Source: an uncultured Dysosmobacter sp.
GTDB lineage: Bacteria; Bacillota; Clostridia; Oscillospirales; Oscillospiraceae
Length of the DNA: 64,000 bases
Assembly: GCF_947631165.1 (NCBI RefSeq)
Contig: NZ_CANRKH010000002.1
Span: 1-64,000 of the forward strand
Reading direction: 5' to 3'
The notes beneath the pieces are model-generated. The model was given only the letters and a program-made list of their open reading frames with translations, was not told the origin of the DNA and searched no databases. Shown here one piece after another: positions 33,788 to 41,759 of this stretch. Position 1 is the first letter of the stretch. Every line of letters starts with the position of its first letter. The position numbers were made by a program, and so were the translations under genes.

Positions 33788-34555
33788 ATGGGTTTTCTGG
33801 ACAAATTCCGCAAGAAGCCGCAGGTCTCTCCAGGCGGCTCCCCCATCTACCGCTATGAAACGCCCCAGGACCAGGGCTGGCGCCCGCCGGAGGCGTACGG
33901 CACCTACGCCGAGGAGATCACGGCGCACTTCGAGGCCCTGTTTCCCGGCCGGGAGAGCTTCGTGTTCCACGAGATCATCAGCGATCTGGTCCACATCGAC
34001 GTGAACATCATGCGCCCCACGGCGGAAAAAAACTACTACGTGCTCTACACCACCGGCATGAGCGACCTGCCCATGACATTGCCGGACGAGCTGGCGGACC
34101 ACAAGGAGCTGAAATACGCCGAGGTGTTTCTCTTCCTCCCCGGCGGCTGGGATCTGGGCAAAACCGGGGACCTGGGCAATGACCTGCCCTATTCCAGCTA
34201 CTGGCCCATCCATATGCTGAAATTTCTGGCCCGCTTCCCCCACGAATACAAGACCTGGCTGGCCTGGGGCCACACCATGCCCAACGGCCCGGACTATGCC
34301 CCCTTCTGCGACGGCCTGGGCTTCGGCGGCGTGGTGCTGGACCAGCTGAACGGCCTGGAGGGCCTGGACGCCAAGGACGGGGCCCACATCAGCTTCCTCT
34401 TCGCCATCCCCGCCTACAAGGAGGAGATCGAGTACAAGCTAAAATATGGCATGGAGGCCCTGAGCAAGCGCTTTGCGGAGGGCCAGCTCCCCCTGGTGCT
34501 GGACGTTCACCGCCCCAACCTCTGCCCAGATTTCAAAGAAGTGCTGGACGGCTGA
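33788..34555 (+). CDS. Suppressor-of-fused (SUFU) domain protein
   Basis: A 255-residue soluble protein with the bacterial SUFU domain: FHEIISDLVHIDVNIMRPT, YVLYTTGMSDLPM, ELKYAEVFLFLPGGWDL and the C-terminal ISFLFAIPAYKEEIEYKL block are typical. The biological role of bacterial SUFU proteins is unknown; many are immunity proteins or sit near polymorphic toxins, but there is no toxin here. ATG 33788 follows CGGAGG. It lies 52 bases after niaR in the same direction and could be co-transcribed. Confidence 0.88.
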   Translation: MGFLDKFRKKPQVSPGGSPIYRYETPQDQGWRPPEAYGTYAEEITAHFEALFPGRESFVFHEIISDLVHIDVNIMRPTAEKNYYVLYTTGMSDLPMTLPDELADHKELKYAEVFLFLPGGWDLGKTGDLGNDLPYSSYWPIHMLKFLARFPHEYKTWLAWGHTMPNGPDYAPFCDGLGFGGVVLDQLNGLEGLDAKDGAHISFLFAIPAYKEEIEYKLKYGMEALSKRFAEGQLPLVLDVHRPNLCPDFKEVLDG

Positions 34556-34655
34556 ACGCGGGGCCAAGCCGCCCCGCCGGTCACGCTCCGTTTTCTAGCG
34601 TCACCAAGCAAGTTGTTATTATAATTTGAGGAAATTGAACAAAGGAGAAAACTGT

Positions 34656-34832
34656 ATGCTGACAATCCTGTGGATAGCCGGGATAATTGCGGGCTTCATG
34701 TTTCCGGCTTTTCTGATCAAAGCTGTACGCACAAAAGATATGGATAATGAGATATCTAAATGTACATTCTTATCTTGTCTGACTTTTGGTATTTGCGTTC
34801 TGTCGCTTCTTGTCGTTGTGGCATATTCCTAA
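34656..34832 (+). CDS. Small membrane protein
   Basis: A 58-residue protein with two hydrophobic segments: residues 2-22 (TILWIAGIIAGFMFPAFLI) and 38-57 (FLSCLTFGICVLSLLVVVAY). A short charged turn (RTKDMDNEISK) separates them. ATG 34656 follows AAAGGAG with eight bases spacing, so it is well supported despite its size. Its sequence is AT-richer than its neighbours. TTATAAT at 34617-34623 may be its -10. I do not recognise a family; small two-helix proteins may be regulators or toxins. Confidence 0.7.
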   Translation: MLTILWIAGIIAGFMFPAFLIKAVRTKDMDNEISKCTFLSCLTFGICVLSLLVVVAYS

Positions 34833-34948
34833 TCAATAAACTGCTTTCTATCCGGCAGATCTCTTTTTAGGCATCTGCCCGGTTGGATGCTTTGACAAAA
34901 CATGGAGCCGCGCCGTCCAGATGGTGAACGGACAGCTGAAAATAGGTG

Positions 34949-35012
34949 TTGACAATCCCGATTCTTCCGTGTATAGTGTGGTACACAGGTGTCAAGACAC
35001 CTGTGTACCACA
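34949..35012 (+). promoter_or_regulatory. Promoter and 36-bp palindromic operator of the PTS-IIC-like permease
   Basis: TTGACA (34949-34954), 17 bases, TATAGT (34972-34977). Bases 34977-34993 and 34996-35012 are perfect 17-base inverted arms around AA, with inner part ACAGGTGTC-AA-GACACCTGT. A further ACAGGTGTC half-site at 35031-35039 covers the ribosome site, and an imperfect AGGTGTTGACA overlaps the -35. This is a strong repressor site; NiaR is the nearest candidate. Confidence 0.8.
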
Positions 35013-35043
35013 TTTTATACTACATAAGAAACAGGTGTCTCCC

Positions 35044-36144
35044 ATGGAAAAGTTCAAAGCCTTCCTCCAGCGCAAAAACATCGTATTCTCCGCCAAGCGG
35101 TACGGCATCGACGCCCTGGGCGCCATGGCCCAGGGGCTGTTCTGCACCCTGCTGATCGGCACCATCCTCAACACCGTCGGCGCCCAGTTCCACATCGGCT
35201 TCCTCACCGCTCAGATCTCGGAAAAGGTCCCCTACACCGTGGGCGGCCTCACCTCCTTCATGAGCGGCCCCGCCATGGCCATCGCCATCGGCTACGCTTT
35301 GCAGGCGCCGCCCCTGGTGCTGTTCTCTCTGGCGGCGGTGGGCTACGCCTGCAACCTGCTGGGCGGCGCGGGCGGCCCCCTGGCCGTGCTGTTCGTGGCC
35401 ATCATCGCCGCCGAGTGCGGCAAAGCCGTCAGCAAGGAAACGAAAGTAGACATCCTGGTAACTCCCATCGTCACCACCCTCATCGGCGTAGGCGCGGCCT
35501 ATGTGATCGCGCCCCCCATCGGCACCGCGGCCAGCGCCTTCGGCCAGCTCATCATGCGGGCCACGGAGCTGCAGCCCTTCGCCATGGGCATCCTGGTGTC
35601 TGTACTGGTGGGCGTGGCCCTGACCCTGCCCATCTCCTCCGCCGCCATCTGTTCCGTTCTGAGCCTGACAGGCCTGGCGGGCGGCGCCGCTGTGGCGGGC
35701 TGCTGCGCCCAGATGGTGGGCTTCGCCGTGATGAGCTTCAAGGAAAACGGCTGGGGCGGACTGGTGAGCCAGGGCCTTGGCACCTCCATGCTGCAAATGC
35801 CCAACATCGTAAAGAATCCCAGGGTGTGGATCGCCCCCACCCTGGCCTCCGCTGTCACCGGCCCCATCGCCACCTGTCTTTTCAAGCTGGAGATGAACGG
35901 CGCTGCCATCAACTCCGGCATGGGCACCTGCGGCCTCTGCGGCCAGCTGGGCGTGTGGACGGGCTGGCTCTCCCCCAGCGAGGCGGCCATCGCCAACGGC
36001 GCTGCCGCCATCACTCCCACCGGCTTCGACTGGCTGGGCCTGCTCCTGATCTCCTTCATCCTGCCCGCCATTCTGGCCCCAGCCATCAATCAGGTGTGCC
36101 GGAAGCTGGGCTGGGTGAAGGACGGCGACCTGACCCTCACCTGA
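35044..36144 (+). CDS. PTS-IIC-like membrane transporter (COG3641/PfoR type), candidate niacin-related permease
   Basis: A 366-residue protein of about ten membrane helices with the PTS_EIIC_2 pattern: FSAKRYGIDALGAMAQGLFCTLLIGTI at the start, GGLTSFMSGPAMAIAIGYAL, ALTLPISSAAICSVLSL and GMGTCGLCGQLG later (landmarks YGIDALGAMAQG and GMGTCGL). No EIIA/EIIB domain or gene is near, so it may not use phosphotransfer. ATG 35044 has only the operator half-site AGGTGTC as ribosome site. Control by a palindrome sharing its core with the niaR promoter suggests a NiaR target and hence uptake of niacin or a related compound; that is inferred. Confidence 0.82.
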   Translation: MEKFKAFLQRKNIVFSAKRYGIDALGAMAQGLFCTLLIGTILNTVGAQFHIGFLTAQISEKVPYTVGGLTSFMSGPAMAIAIGYALQAPPLVLFSLAAVGYACNLLGGAGGPLAVLFVAIIAAECGKAVSKETKVDILVTPIVTTLIGVGAAYVIAPPIGTAASAFGQLIMRATELQPFAMGILVSVLVGVALTLPISSAAICSVLSLTGLAGGAAVAGCCAQMVGFAVMSFKENGWGGLVSQGLGTSMLQMPNIVKNPRVWIAPTLASAVTGPIATCLFKLEMNGAAINSGMGTCGLCGQLGVWTGWLSPSEAAIANGAAAITPTGFDWLGLLLISFILPAILAPAINQVCRKLGWVKDGDLTLT

Positions 36145-36210
36145 CCTCCCTTGCTTTTTCCCCTCTGCTGTGATATCCTGTAACAAATCATACAGCGGAG
36201 GAAAAACGTC

Positions 36211-36630
36211 ATGGAATACCGGAAATTCGGCAGCACCTACATCGCCCGTATCGACAAAAATGAGGAGATCCTGGAGCAGGTCAAAGTCCTGGCTCTGCAA
36301 GAGGACATCAAGCTGGCCTCCGTTCAGGCCCTGGGCGCGGTGAACGACTTCACTGTGGGCGTGTTCGACACGGAGAAGAAGGAATACCACGCCAACCACT
36401 TCCAGGGCAGCTATGAGATCGTCTCCCTCACCGGCACCATCAACACCATGGAGGGGGAATTTTACACCCACCTGCATATGAGCGCCGGCGACAGCCAGGG
36501 CCATGTGGTGGGCGGCCATCTGAACCGGGCCAATGTCAGCGCCACCTGCGAGATGGTTGTCACGGAGATCCCCGGTACGGTAGACCGGGCCTTCAGTGGG
36601 GAGATCGGCCTGAACCTGTTCCAGTTCTGA
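36211..36630 (+). CDS. PPC-domain (DUF296) protein
   Basis: A 139-residue single-domain protein of the PPC/DUF296 family. The three-His metal or ligand pocket appears in FYTHLHMSAGDSQGHVVGGHL, and VQALGAVNDFTVGVFD is the N-terminal core. Plant members carry AT-hooks and bind DNA; bacterial members have no AT-hook and no known function. ATG 36211 follows CGGAGG. It ends in a terminator shared with the convergent regulator. Confidence 0.88.
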   Translation: MEYRKFGSTYIARIDKNEEILEQVKVLALQEDIKLASVQALGAVNDFTVGVFDTEKKEYHANHFQGSYEIVSLTGTINTMEGEFYTHLHMSAGDSQGHVVGGHLNRANVSATCEMVVTEIPGTVDRAFSGEIGLNLFQF

Positions 36631-36639
36631 AAGACGTAA

Positions 36640-36671
36640 AAAAGCGGACCGCTCTGCGGTCCGCTTTTTTC
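36640..36671. terminator. Bidirectional terminator
   Basis: AGCGGACCGC-TCT-GCGGTCCGCT with A- and T-runs, between the PPC gene and the frameshifted XRE gene. Confidence 0.92.
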
Positions 36672-37325
36672 ATGGATTCGATCCCAGAAACAGGAACATG
36701 CCTGCCAGGAACTGGAATGCCCTGGTGAGCAGCCTCCCCGGCGGCACAAACAGCCAGAGGACCGCCTGCCGCAGACGCACAAAAATTCGCCGCCTTCAAG
36801 CAGCCCGCAGAACCAGAGAGCGATCAGCGCCTCCGGAAGCAGGCACAAGACGCAGGCGGCCAGCAGCCTCCGCCGCGCCGCCCGGCTTTTTTGCCGGATA
36901 TCCGCCCACAGGGAAACCAGGGCGGGCGCGGCAAAGCCCGCTGCAAAAGCCATCAGGAACGGCGCCAGGGCCGCGTGAAACAGAAGGCCGTTTCCGCCTC
37001 TCTTCCACGGCTCCCGGGCTATGAGCCATTGATCTGCCAAAAAGCACGCCAGCAGCACCGCCGCACCGGCCAGCGTCCAGGCCAGGTACTTTCTCTGATA
37101 CCGCCGCCAGACGCCCGCCGCGGGCTTTGGCCCGTAGATCAGGCCGTTCACATCGGTCCCCAGGGCCTCCGCCAGAGCGGACAGGGTCTCGATGTCCGGC
37201 TGGGTGCGGCCGGTCTCCCAGCTGCTCACAGTCTGCCGGGTCACATGCATCCGCTCCGCCAGATCGTCCTGGGTCAATCCCGCATGCTTCCGCAGGTCTT
37301 TGATGTGTTTTGCCACCTGGTCCAT
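36670..37325 (-). pseudogene. XRE-family regulator with membrane domain, frameshifted near its C-terminus
   Basis: The intact part starts at 37325 (MDQVAKHIKDLRKHAG) with a helix-turn-helix LTQDDLAERMHVTRQTVSSWETG, then three to four membrane helices. After LLEGGEF the frame becomes Cys/Gly/Ser-rich and runs on opposite the PPC gene to 36462. Adding one base to the A5/T5 run at 36781-36785 restores VRLRQAVLWLFVPPGRLLTR and a last membrane helix (FQFLAGMFLFLGSNP), with TGA at 36670-36672, exactly at the shared terminator. This gives about 218 residues. It is either a real one-base deletion, a phase-variable run or a sequencing error. Confidence 0.75.
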
Positions 37326-37404
37326 CCCATCATCTCCTGTTCTGCCCACAGGATAACAGAAACCCGCTCCAAAATCACGCAACATTCTGTTGCGCCGAAA
37401 GCGT

Positions 37405-38370
37405 TCAGAACAGATCGCCCTCGGCGTGGTCCCGCAGGGCTAGCTCCTGGAAAATGGCCGCCTCGACGGCCTCGTACTCCCCGGGATTTTTGAACCGGCG
37501 CAGCTTTTTGTTCAGCCGCTCCGCGTCCTCGAACAGATGGATCAAATAGAACCAGACCTCCCGCATCCGCTGGGCGGCGGTGCCCACCTGGCCGTAGTAG
37601 TCCTGATACGCCTGATACAGCGCCTGGGTGAATGCCTGCAGCTCCTCCCGCGCGGCGGCGGGGCCGCCACGCAGCTTCCGGGGCAGCGCCGGGTCCGCCA
37701 CGGCTCCCCGGCCGATCATCACCGCCTCCACGGCGGGAAACCGGGCCTCTAAAGCATGAACATCCTCCACCGTCCGCAGGTCGCCGTTGTAGCACACCGG
37801 ATTTTTGCTCTCCGCCAGCGCCTGGGCAAACTCCTCTAGATGCACCGGCCCCCGGTACTTCTCCTTCTGGACCCGGGCATGGATGGTCAGGCACGCAATG
37901 GGATAGCGGTCATAGACTGCCAGCAGCGCCCCGAACTCCGCAGGGTCGGCAATGCCCAGCCGGGTCTTGACGGACACGGGCATATGGACCTTGGAAAACA
38001 CCTCGTCAAAAAACTGGTCCAGCTGGTCGGGCTTTGCCAGAAAGCCCGCGCCCTTCCCCTTGGCGGTGACGGTGCCGGAAGGACACCCCAGGTTCAGGTT
38101 CACTTCCGTGTAGCCCAGGTCCCCCGCCTGCTCCGCCGCCCACAGAAAATCTCCGGCCCGCCGGGTCATCACCTGAGGCACCAGGGGCAATCCGCCGTTG
38201 TTGGCCGGGTCCAGTTCCCGCAGGTCCTTTCGGGTCATGATGTGCTGGTCCGTAGGGGAGAAAAAGGGAATGAAGTACCGGTCCACGCCGCCGAAAAACC
38301 GGTGCCAGACCTGCCGGAACACCACCTTGGTGATACCGTCCAGGGGCGCGAAATCGATGCGGCGGATCAT
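37405..38370 (-). CDS. dus: tRNA-dihydrouridine synthase
   Basis: A 321-residue flavin enzyme that reduces uridines in tRNA. The FMN-barrel motifs are FAPLDGITKVVFR at the N-terminus, EVNLNLGCPSGTVTAKGKGAGFL with the catalytic Cys, SVKTRLG, LTIHARVQKEKYRGPV and MIGRGAVADPAL. ATG 38370 overlaps the stop of the Spx/ArsC-like gene by four bases and follows GGAAGAAG, so they form an operon. Which U positions it modifies is not evident. Confidence 0.94.
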   Translation of the reverse strand: MIRRIDFAPLDGITKVVFRQVWHRFFGGVDRYFIPFFSPTDQHIMTRKDLRELDPANNGGLPLVPQVMTRRAGDFLWAAEQAGDLGYTEVNLNLGCPSGTVTAKGKGAGFLAKPDQLDQFFDEVFSKVHMPVSVKTRLGIADPAEFGALLAVYDRYPIACLTIHARVQKEKYRGPVHLEEFAQALAESKNPVCYNGDLRTVEDVHALEARFPAVEAVMIGRGAVADPALPRKLRGGPAAAREELQAFTQALYQAYQDYYGQVGTAAQRMREVWFYLIHLFEDAERLNKKLRRFKNPGEYEAVEAAIFQELALRDHAEGDLF

Positions 38371-38717
38371 TTCAGCGCTTCTTCCCACTCCGCCTGGCGG
38401 AAGCCGGTCAGCACGAAACCTTCGCCCACCAGGATGGGCCGCTTCACCAGCATCCCATCGGCGGCCAGCAGCGCCAGCTGTTCTTCCCCGCTCATGGCGG
38501 GCAGCTTGTCCTTCAGGCCCAGGGCCTTGTATTGCAGGCCGCTGGTGTTGAAAAATCTCTTCAGGGGCAGGCCGCTGTCCTGATGCCACTGCCGCAGCTC
38601 ATCGGCGGTGGGATTTTCCAGCTTGATGTCTCGAAGCTCATATTCGACGCCCCTGCCATCCAACCAGGCCTTCGCCTTCTGGCAGGTGGTGCATCTGGGA
38701 TACCAGAGAAAAAGCAT
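38367..38717 (-). CDS. Spx/ArsC-family thioredoxin-fold protein
   Basis: A 116-residue protein with CTTC at residues 9-12, and the family landmarks YELRDIKLENPTADEL, SGLPLKRFFNTSGLQYKALGL and KRPILVGEGFVLTGF. The CxxC and the RPI motif fit the ArsC/Spx fold. Short proteins of this branch are annotated as arsenate-reductase-like or Spx-like; there are no ars genes nearby, so arsenate reduction is unproven. It starts an operon with dus, whose start overlaps its stop. Confidence 0.88.
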   Translation of the reverse strand: MLFLWYPRCTTCQKAKAWLDGRGVEYELRDIKLENPTADELRQWHQDSGLPLKRFFNTSGLQYKALGLKDKLPAMSGEEQLALLAADGMLVKRPILVGEGFVLTGFRQAEWEEALK

Positions 38718-38735
38718 ATAGGTCCCTCCTAAATA

Positions 38736-39608
38736 TTATGTAAACAAGTTCAGCTGCTCGCCAGCCTGCTTGTCCTCAAAGCGCATCAGCCAATCCATGG
38801 CCGCCTCCGGCTCGCAAATAGCGCCGTGGGCACTGCATTCCTTACGCAGGATGCGGCTCAGCTGGGCGGCGTTGGGGCTGGGGCACTCATAATGGCTGCC
38901 AAAAGTTTTGATATATTGATCTTTTAGTCCAGGAAAATGTGCATCCAACTGCTGATAGAAGTACTGCCGGTCGCCATCCCGCAGAGTCACGCCCATACCA
39001 AAGTTGACGATGACCTCCACCCCGGCCTCCCAGCAGTAGCCCAGCAGACCCCGGAGGTTCTCCTCCGTGTCGTTGAGAAAGGGCAGGATGGGACACAGCC
39101 ACACGCCGGTATGGATGCCGTTTTCGTGCATGGTCCTGAGCATCTCAAACCGGCGCTTCGTAGTACAGACATAGGGCTCCACAACGCGGCACAGGTCCTC
39201 GTCAAAAGTGGTGAAAGTGGTGCAGACCACAGCCCTGGTCCTGTCGTTGATGCGCTTCAGCAGGTCCAGATCCCGCAGGATCAGGTCCGATTTCGTCAGC
39301 ACCGCCGCACCGAAGCCATAGCGGTCAATGATCTCCAGACACCGCCGGGTCAGCCGGGTCTCCCGCTCCAGGGCCAGATAGGGATCGCACATGCTCCCCG
39401 TTCCGATCATGCACCGCCGCCGTTTCCGCCGCAGGGCGTCCTCCAGCAGCTCCGGGGCATTCCGCTTCACCGCCACATCCTCAAAGACGTGATCCATCTG
39501 ATAGCAGGTGCTGCGGGAATCGCAGTAGATGCACCCATGGGTGCAGCCCCGGTAGACATTCATGCCGTTCCGGGCGGAGAGGATGGTCCTGGCCTCGATC
39601 TCGTGCAT
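38736..39608 (-). CDS. Radical SAM protein, SplB-like (COG1533)
   Basis: A 290-residue enzyme. The CxxxCxxC motif that binds the [4Fe-4S] cluster is YRGCTHGCIYCDS near residues 19-30. Other landmarks are GTGSMCDPYLALE, VLTKSDLILRDLD and GVWLCPILPFLNDTEENL. COG1533 contains spore photoproduct lyase relatives and many uncharacterised members; the lyase-specific C-terminal Cys is not apparent, so repair of spore DNA is not claimed. ATG 39608 follows GAGGGGGGATGAGC. It lies 18 bases upstream of the Spx/dus operon in the same orientation and may be co-transcribed with it. Confidence 0.88.
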   Translation of the reverse strand: MHEIEARTILSARNGMNVYRGCTHGCIYCDSRSTCYQMDHVFEDVAVKRNAPELLEDALRRKRRRCMIGTGSMCDPYLALERETRLTRRCLEIIDRYGFGAAVLTKSDLILRDLDLLKRINDRTRAVVCTTFTTFDEDLCRVVEPYVCTTKRRFEMLRTMHENGIHTGVWLCPILPFLNDTEENLRGLLGYCWEAGVEVIVNFGMGVTLRDGDRQYFYQQLDAHFPGLKDQYIKTFGSHYECPSPNAAQLSRILRKECSAHGAICEPEAAMDWLMRFEDKQAGEQLNLFT

Positions 39609-39713
39609 CAGCTCATCCCCCCTCTCCTGTGGGCTAGTATATCAAAAAGCCGCCTTGGGAACAAGCCCCAGGCGGGAAAAAGCCCCGGAAGGCTGGCCCT
39701 CCGGGGCGCGGGA

Positions 39714-40133
39714 TCAATGGCCTTTGCGCTTTTCCCGCCGTTTTTCCTGCCGCAGGGCAAACTGCCGCTCCGCTTCCGCCTCCCGCTCCGCGCGGGAGGC
39801 CCGCTTCCGAGCTTCCTTTCCCTGCTCCCGCTGCAGCTTCAGCGCCTGCTGGGCTTTGGTGCTGGTCTCCGCGCTTTTCAGCTCCTTTTGGATCTGCCGC
39901 CGCATTCGCTTGGGGTTGGCTCTCCGCTCCGCCGGTTCCTCCGCTGCCATGGATGGACTGAACTTCAGCTGCCGCCAGTGCTCCAGCAAAAAGGCGTGGA
40001 CCTCATAATCCCTCGGCTCCCCGCCGAATACGATCCGGCAGACCTCATAGGTCCCGCCGCCGCCCCGCTCGTAAAGGCCAACCCAAAAGGGGTCCTCAAA
40101 ATAGACGGTCAGTCTGGCGTATCCGCTCTCCAT
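39714..40133 (-). CDS. YjdF-family protein (DUF2992)
   Basis: A 139-residue protein. The first 70 residues match the YjdF fold (YARLTVYFEDPFWVGLYER, CRIVFGGEPRDYEVHAFLLEHW). The remaining half is a highly charged Lys/Arg/Glu helix or coiled coil (KRMRRQIQKELKS and RAEREAEAERQ). YjdF function is unknown; in some species a riboswitch for azaaromatic compounds precedes it, but I cannot confirm that element here. ATG 40133 follows AAGGAGG. Two identical copper-sensor-like boxes lie 60-110 bases upstream. Confidence 0.83.
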   Translation of the reverse strand: MESGYARLTVYFEDPFWVGLYERGGGGTYEVCRIVFGGEPRDYEVHAFLLEHWRQLKFSPSMAAEEPAERRANPKRMRRQIQKELKSAETSTKAQQALKLQREQGKEARKRASRAEREAEAERQFALRQEKRREKRKGH

Positions 40134-40193
40134 GTGCGTGTCCTCCTTACAAATTTCCGTCGGAGAACGGACAGCCAAGGAGGCAGGCTACTG

Positions 40194-40245
40194 ATACCCC
40201 CGGGGGGTATTTTTTTTGCATCTTTTTAATACCCCCGGGGGGTAT
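40194..40245. promoter_or_regulatory. Two identical CsoR/CstR-like operator boxes
   Basis: ATACCCCCGGGGGGTAT occurs at 40194-40210 and again at 40229-40245 with 18 bases between. The pattern fits operators of the CsoR family (TACCC...GGGTA), which respond to copper or persulfide. They stand upstream of the YjdF-like gene; no CsoR-type regulator gene is in the window. Confidence 0.6.
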
Positions 40246-40323
40246 GCCCGGACTACCGACCGGGCCGTGTTTTTATCTCCGCATTTTCATGATAGCTGAA
40301 ACCGCCAAATTCGTCAAGGATAA

Positions 40324-40362
40324 GAAAAAGCGCCGCCGGAAAACGGCGGCGCTCTGCGCGCT
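40324..40362 (-). terminator. greA terminator
   Basis: GCGCCGCCGTT-TTCC-GGCGGCGC on the minus strand followed by TTTTTCTT. Confidence 0.88.
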
Positions 40363-40364
40363 TT

Positions 40365-40868
40365 TCAATAGGCGCTGATCTCCATATTCTCGTCGTCCCG
40401 GCCCTTTTCAATGGCCCGGATCTTCACGAAATACTTCAGCTCCGGATTGACGGCCACCTGGACCCGGTCCCCGGCCCTATGGCCCAGCAGGGCCTTGCCC
40501 ACCGGGGATTCCTTGCTGATAAGGCCCTTTAGAGCGTCCTGCCGCAGGGTCGTGACGATCTGGATGGTCATCTCCTTTTTCACCATCTCATTGAAGATGG
40601 TCACCTTGTCGAACAGGCCCACGGCGTCCGTCTGAGCTTTGACCTCAATGACCTTGGCGGTGCGGATCATCCGCTCCAGGTAGCGGATGCGGCTCTCGTT
40701 GCGGTTTTTCGCCTGCTTGGCGCACTTGTACTCGTAGTTTTCGCTGAGATCGCCAAAGGCCCGGGCAGTCTGGACCTCCTCGATCAGCTGAGGCCGCAGG
40801 ACCCGGATCCGATGGTCCATCTCCTCCCGCATTTTTTTGATATCCACTTCCGTCAGTTCATCGTACAT
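40365..40868 (-). CDS. greA: Transcription elongation factor GreA-like
   Basis: A 167-residue protein. The N-terminal coiled coil spans about residues 5-80 and contains FGDLSENYEYKCAKQAKNRNESRIRYLERMI (landmarks DLSENYEY and RIRYLERMI). The C-terminal FKBP-like domain has TLRQDALKGLISKESPVGKALLGHRAGDRVQV. The acidic Asp-x-x-Glu tip pair needed for RNA cleavage by RNA polymerase is present in DLSENYEY. ATG 40868 follows GGGAGG. The length is typical. It is downstream of a hexapeptide acyltransferase-like gene in the same direction. Confidence 0.92.
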   Translation of the reverse strand: MYDELTEVDIKKMREEMDHRIRVLRPQLIEEVQTARAFGDLSENYEYKCAKQAKNRNESRIRYLERMIRTAKVIEVKAQTDAVGLFDKVTIFNEMVKKEMTIQIVTTLRQDALKGLISKESPVGKALLGHRAGDRVQVAVNPELKYFVKIRAIEKGRDDENMEISAY

Positions 40869-40948
40869 ACTGCATGCCTCCCTGTTTTTCGGCCGGGGAA
40901 GCTCCTTCCCCGGCCGTGCTTGCTTCGCTCCGGTGGTCCTGCCGCCCT

Positions 40949-41614
40949 TCATTCCTCCCGCGGGACGACCCTGCCGGGAGCCTTGAAGATACTGTGGGGC
41001 GGAATGACTCCCCGGACGCAGGAGGTGGGGTACACGCTGGTCCCCCGGCCCAAAACGACGCCGGGATTCAGCACGCTGTTGCAGCCCACGTCCGCATAGT
41101 CGCCCAGGATCGCGCCGACCTTTTTGCGCCCGGTGGGAATCAGCTCTTCGCCGTTTTTTACCACCACCAGTGTTTTGTCGGACTTGACGTTGGAGGTGAT
41201 GGAGCCGGCGCCCATGTGGCTCCTGTAGCCCAGAATGGAATCGCCCACATAATTGTAATGAGGCGTCTGCACATTGTCAAAGAGGATGACGTTTTTCAGC
41301 TCCACGGAGTTGCCCACCACGCAGTTGGCGCCCACCAGGGCGGAGCCGCGGATAAAGGCGCAGTGGCGCACCTGCGTCTCAGGCCCGATGATGCAGGGCG
41401 CGCCCAGATAGGCGGTGGGCGCCACCTCAGCGGTCCTGTGGACCCAGACGCCGGGGGCGGGCTGGTCATATTCGTCTGGAGGCAGCGCCGGCCCCAAGGT
41501 CAGGATCAGATCCTTGATGCCATCCAGCGCCTGCCAGGGGTATTCAAATCCCGCCAGATACGTCCCCGCCAGGGTGTGGGACAGATCCAGCAGGTCTGTG
41601 ACTTTCAATTCCAT
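40949..41614 (-). CDS. Left-handed beta-helix nucleotidyltransferase/acyltransferase-like protein
   Basis: A 221-residue protein built mainly of hexapeptide repeats (VAPTAYLGAPCIIGPETQVRHCAFIRGSALVGANCVVGNSVELKN, landmarks IIGPETQVRHCA and LVGANCVVGNS) with conserved YVGDSILGYRSHMGAGSITSN. This resembles the C-terminal domain of GlmU-type enzymes without the pyrophosphorylase half. Family members acetylate sugar or amino-acid nucleotides; the substrate is unknown. ATG 41614 is preferred because GGGAG lies nine bases upstream; ATG 41629 lacks a ribosome site. Confidence 0.82.
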   Translation of the reverse strand: MELKVTDLLDLSHTLAGTYLAGFEYPWQALDGIKDLILTLGPALPPDEYDQPAPGVWVHRTAEVAPTAYLGAPCIIGPETQVRHCAFIRGSALVGANCVVGNSVELKNVILFDNVQTPHYNYVGDSILGYRSHMGAGSITSNVKSDKTLVVVKNGEELIPTGRKKVGAILGDYADVGCNSVLNPGVVLGRGTSVYPTSCVRGVIPPHSIFKAPGRVVPREE

Positions 41615-41759
41615 GATGATCGCTCCCATCTTGTTTTTGCTGTTTCAGCACATGCGTATTCGTATTATATACCAGAAAACCGCCGCCCGCAAGTTTTCAC
41701 ATTGCATTTCTTCCAACGGCGCGGTACAATGGGGCTAATTCAACAAAGGAGCGCTGCTT

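Noticed and set aside
36462-36669. C-terminal extension of the XRE frame opposite the PPC gene
   Set aside because: Cys/Gly/Ser-rich, crosses a bidirectional terminator and is explained by a one-base frameshift.
40134-40320. Possible yjdF riboswitch before the YjdF-like gene
   Set aside because: I could not identify the conserved core; only the palindromic boxes are clear.
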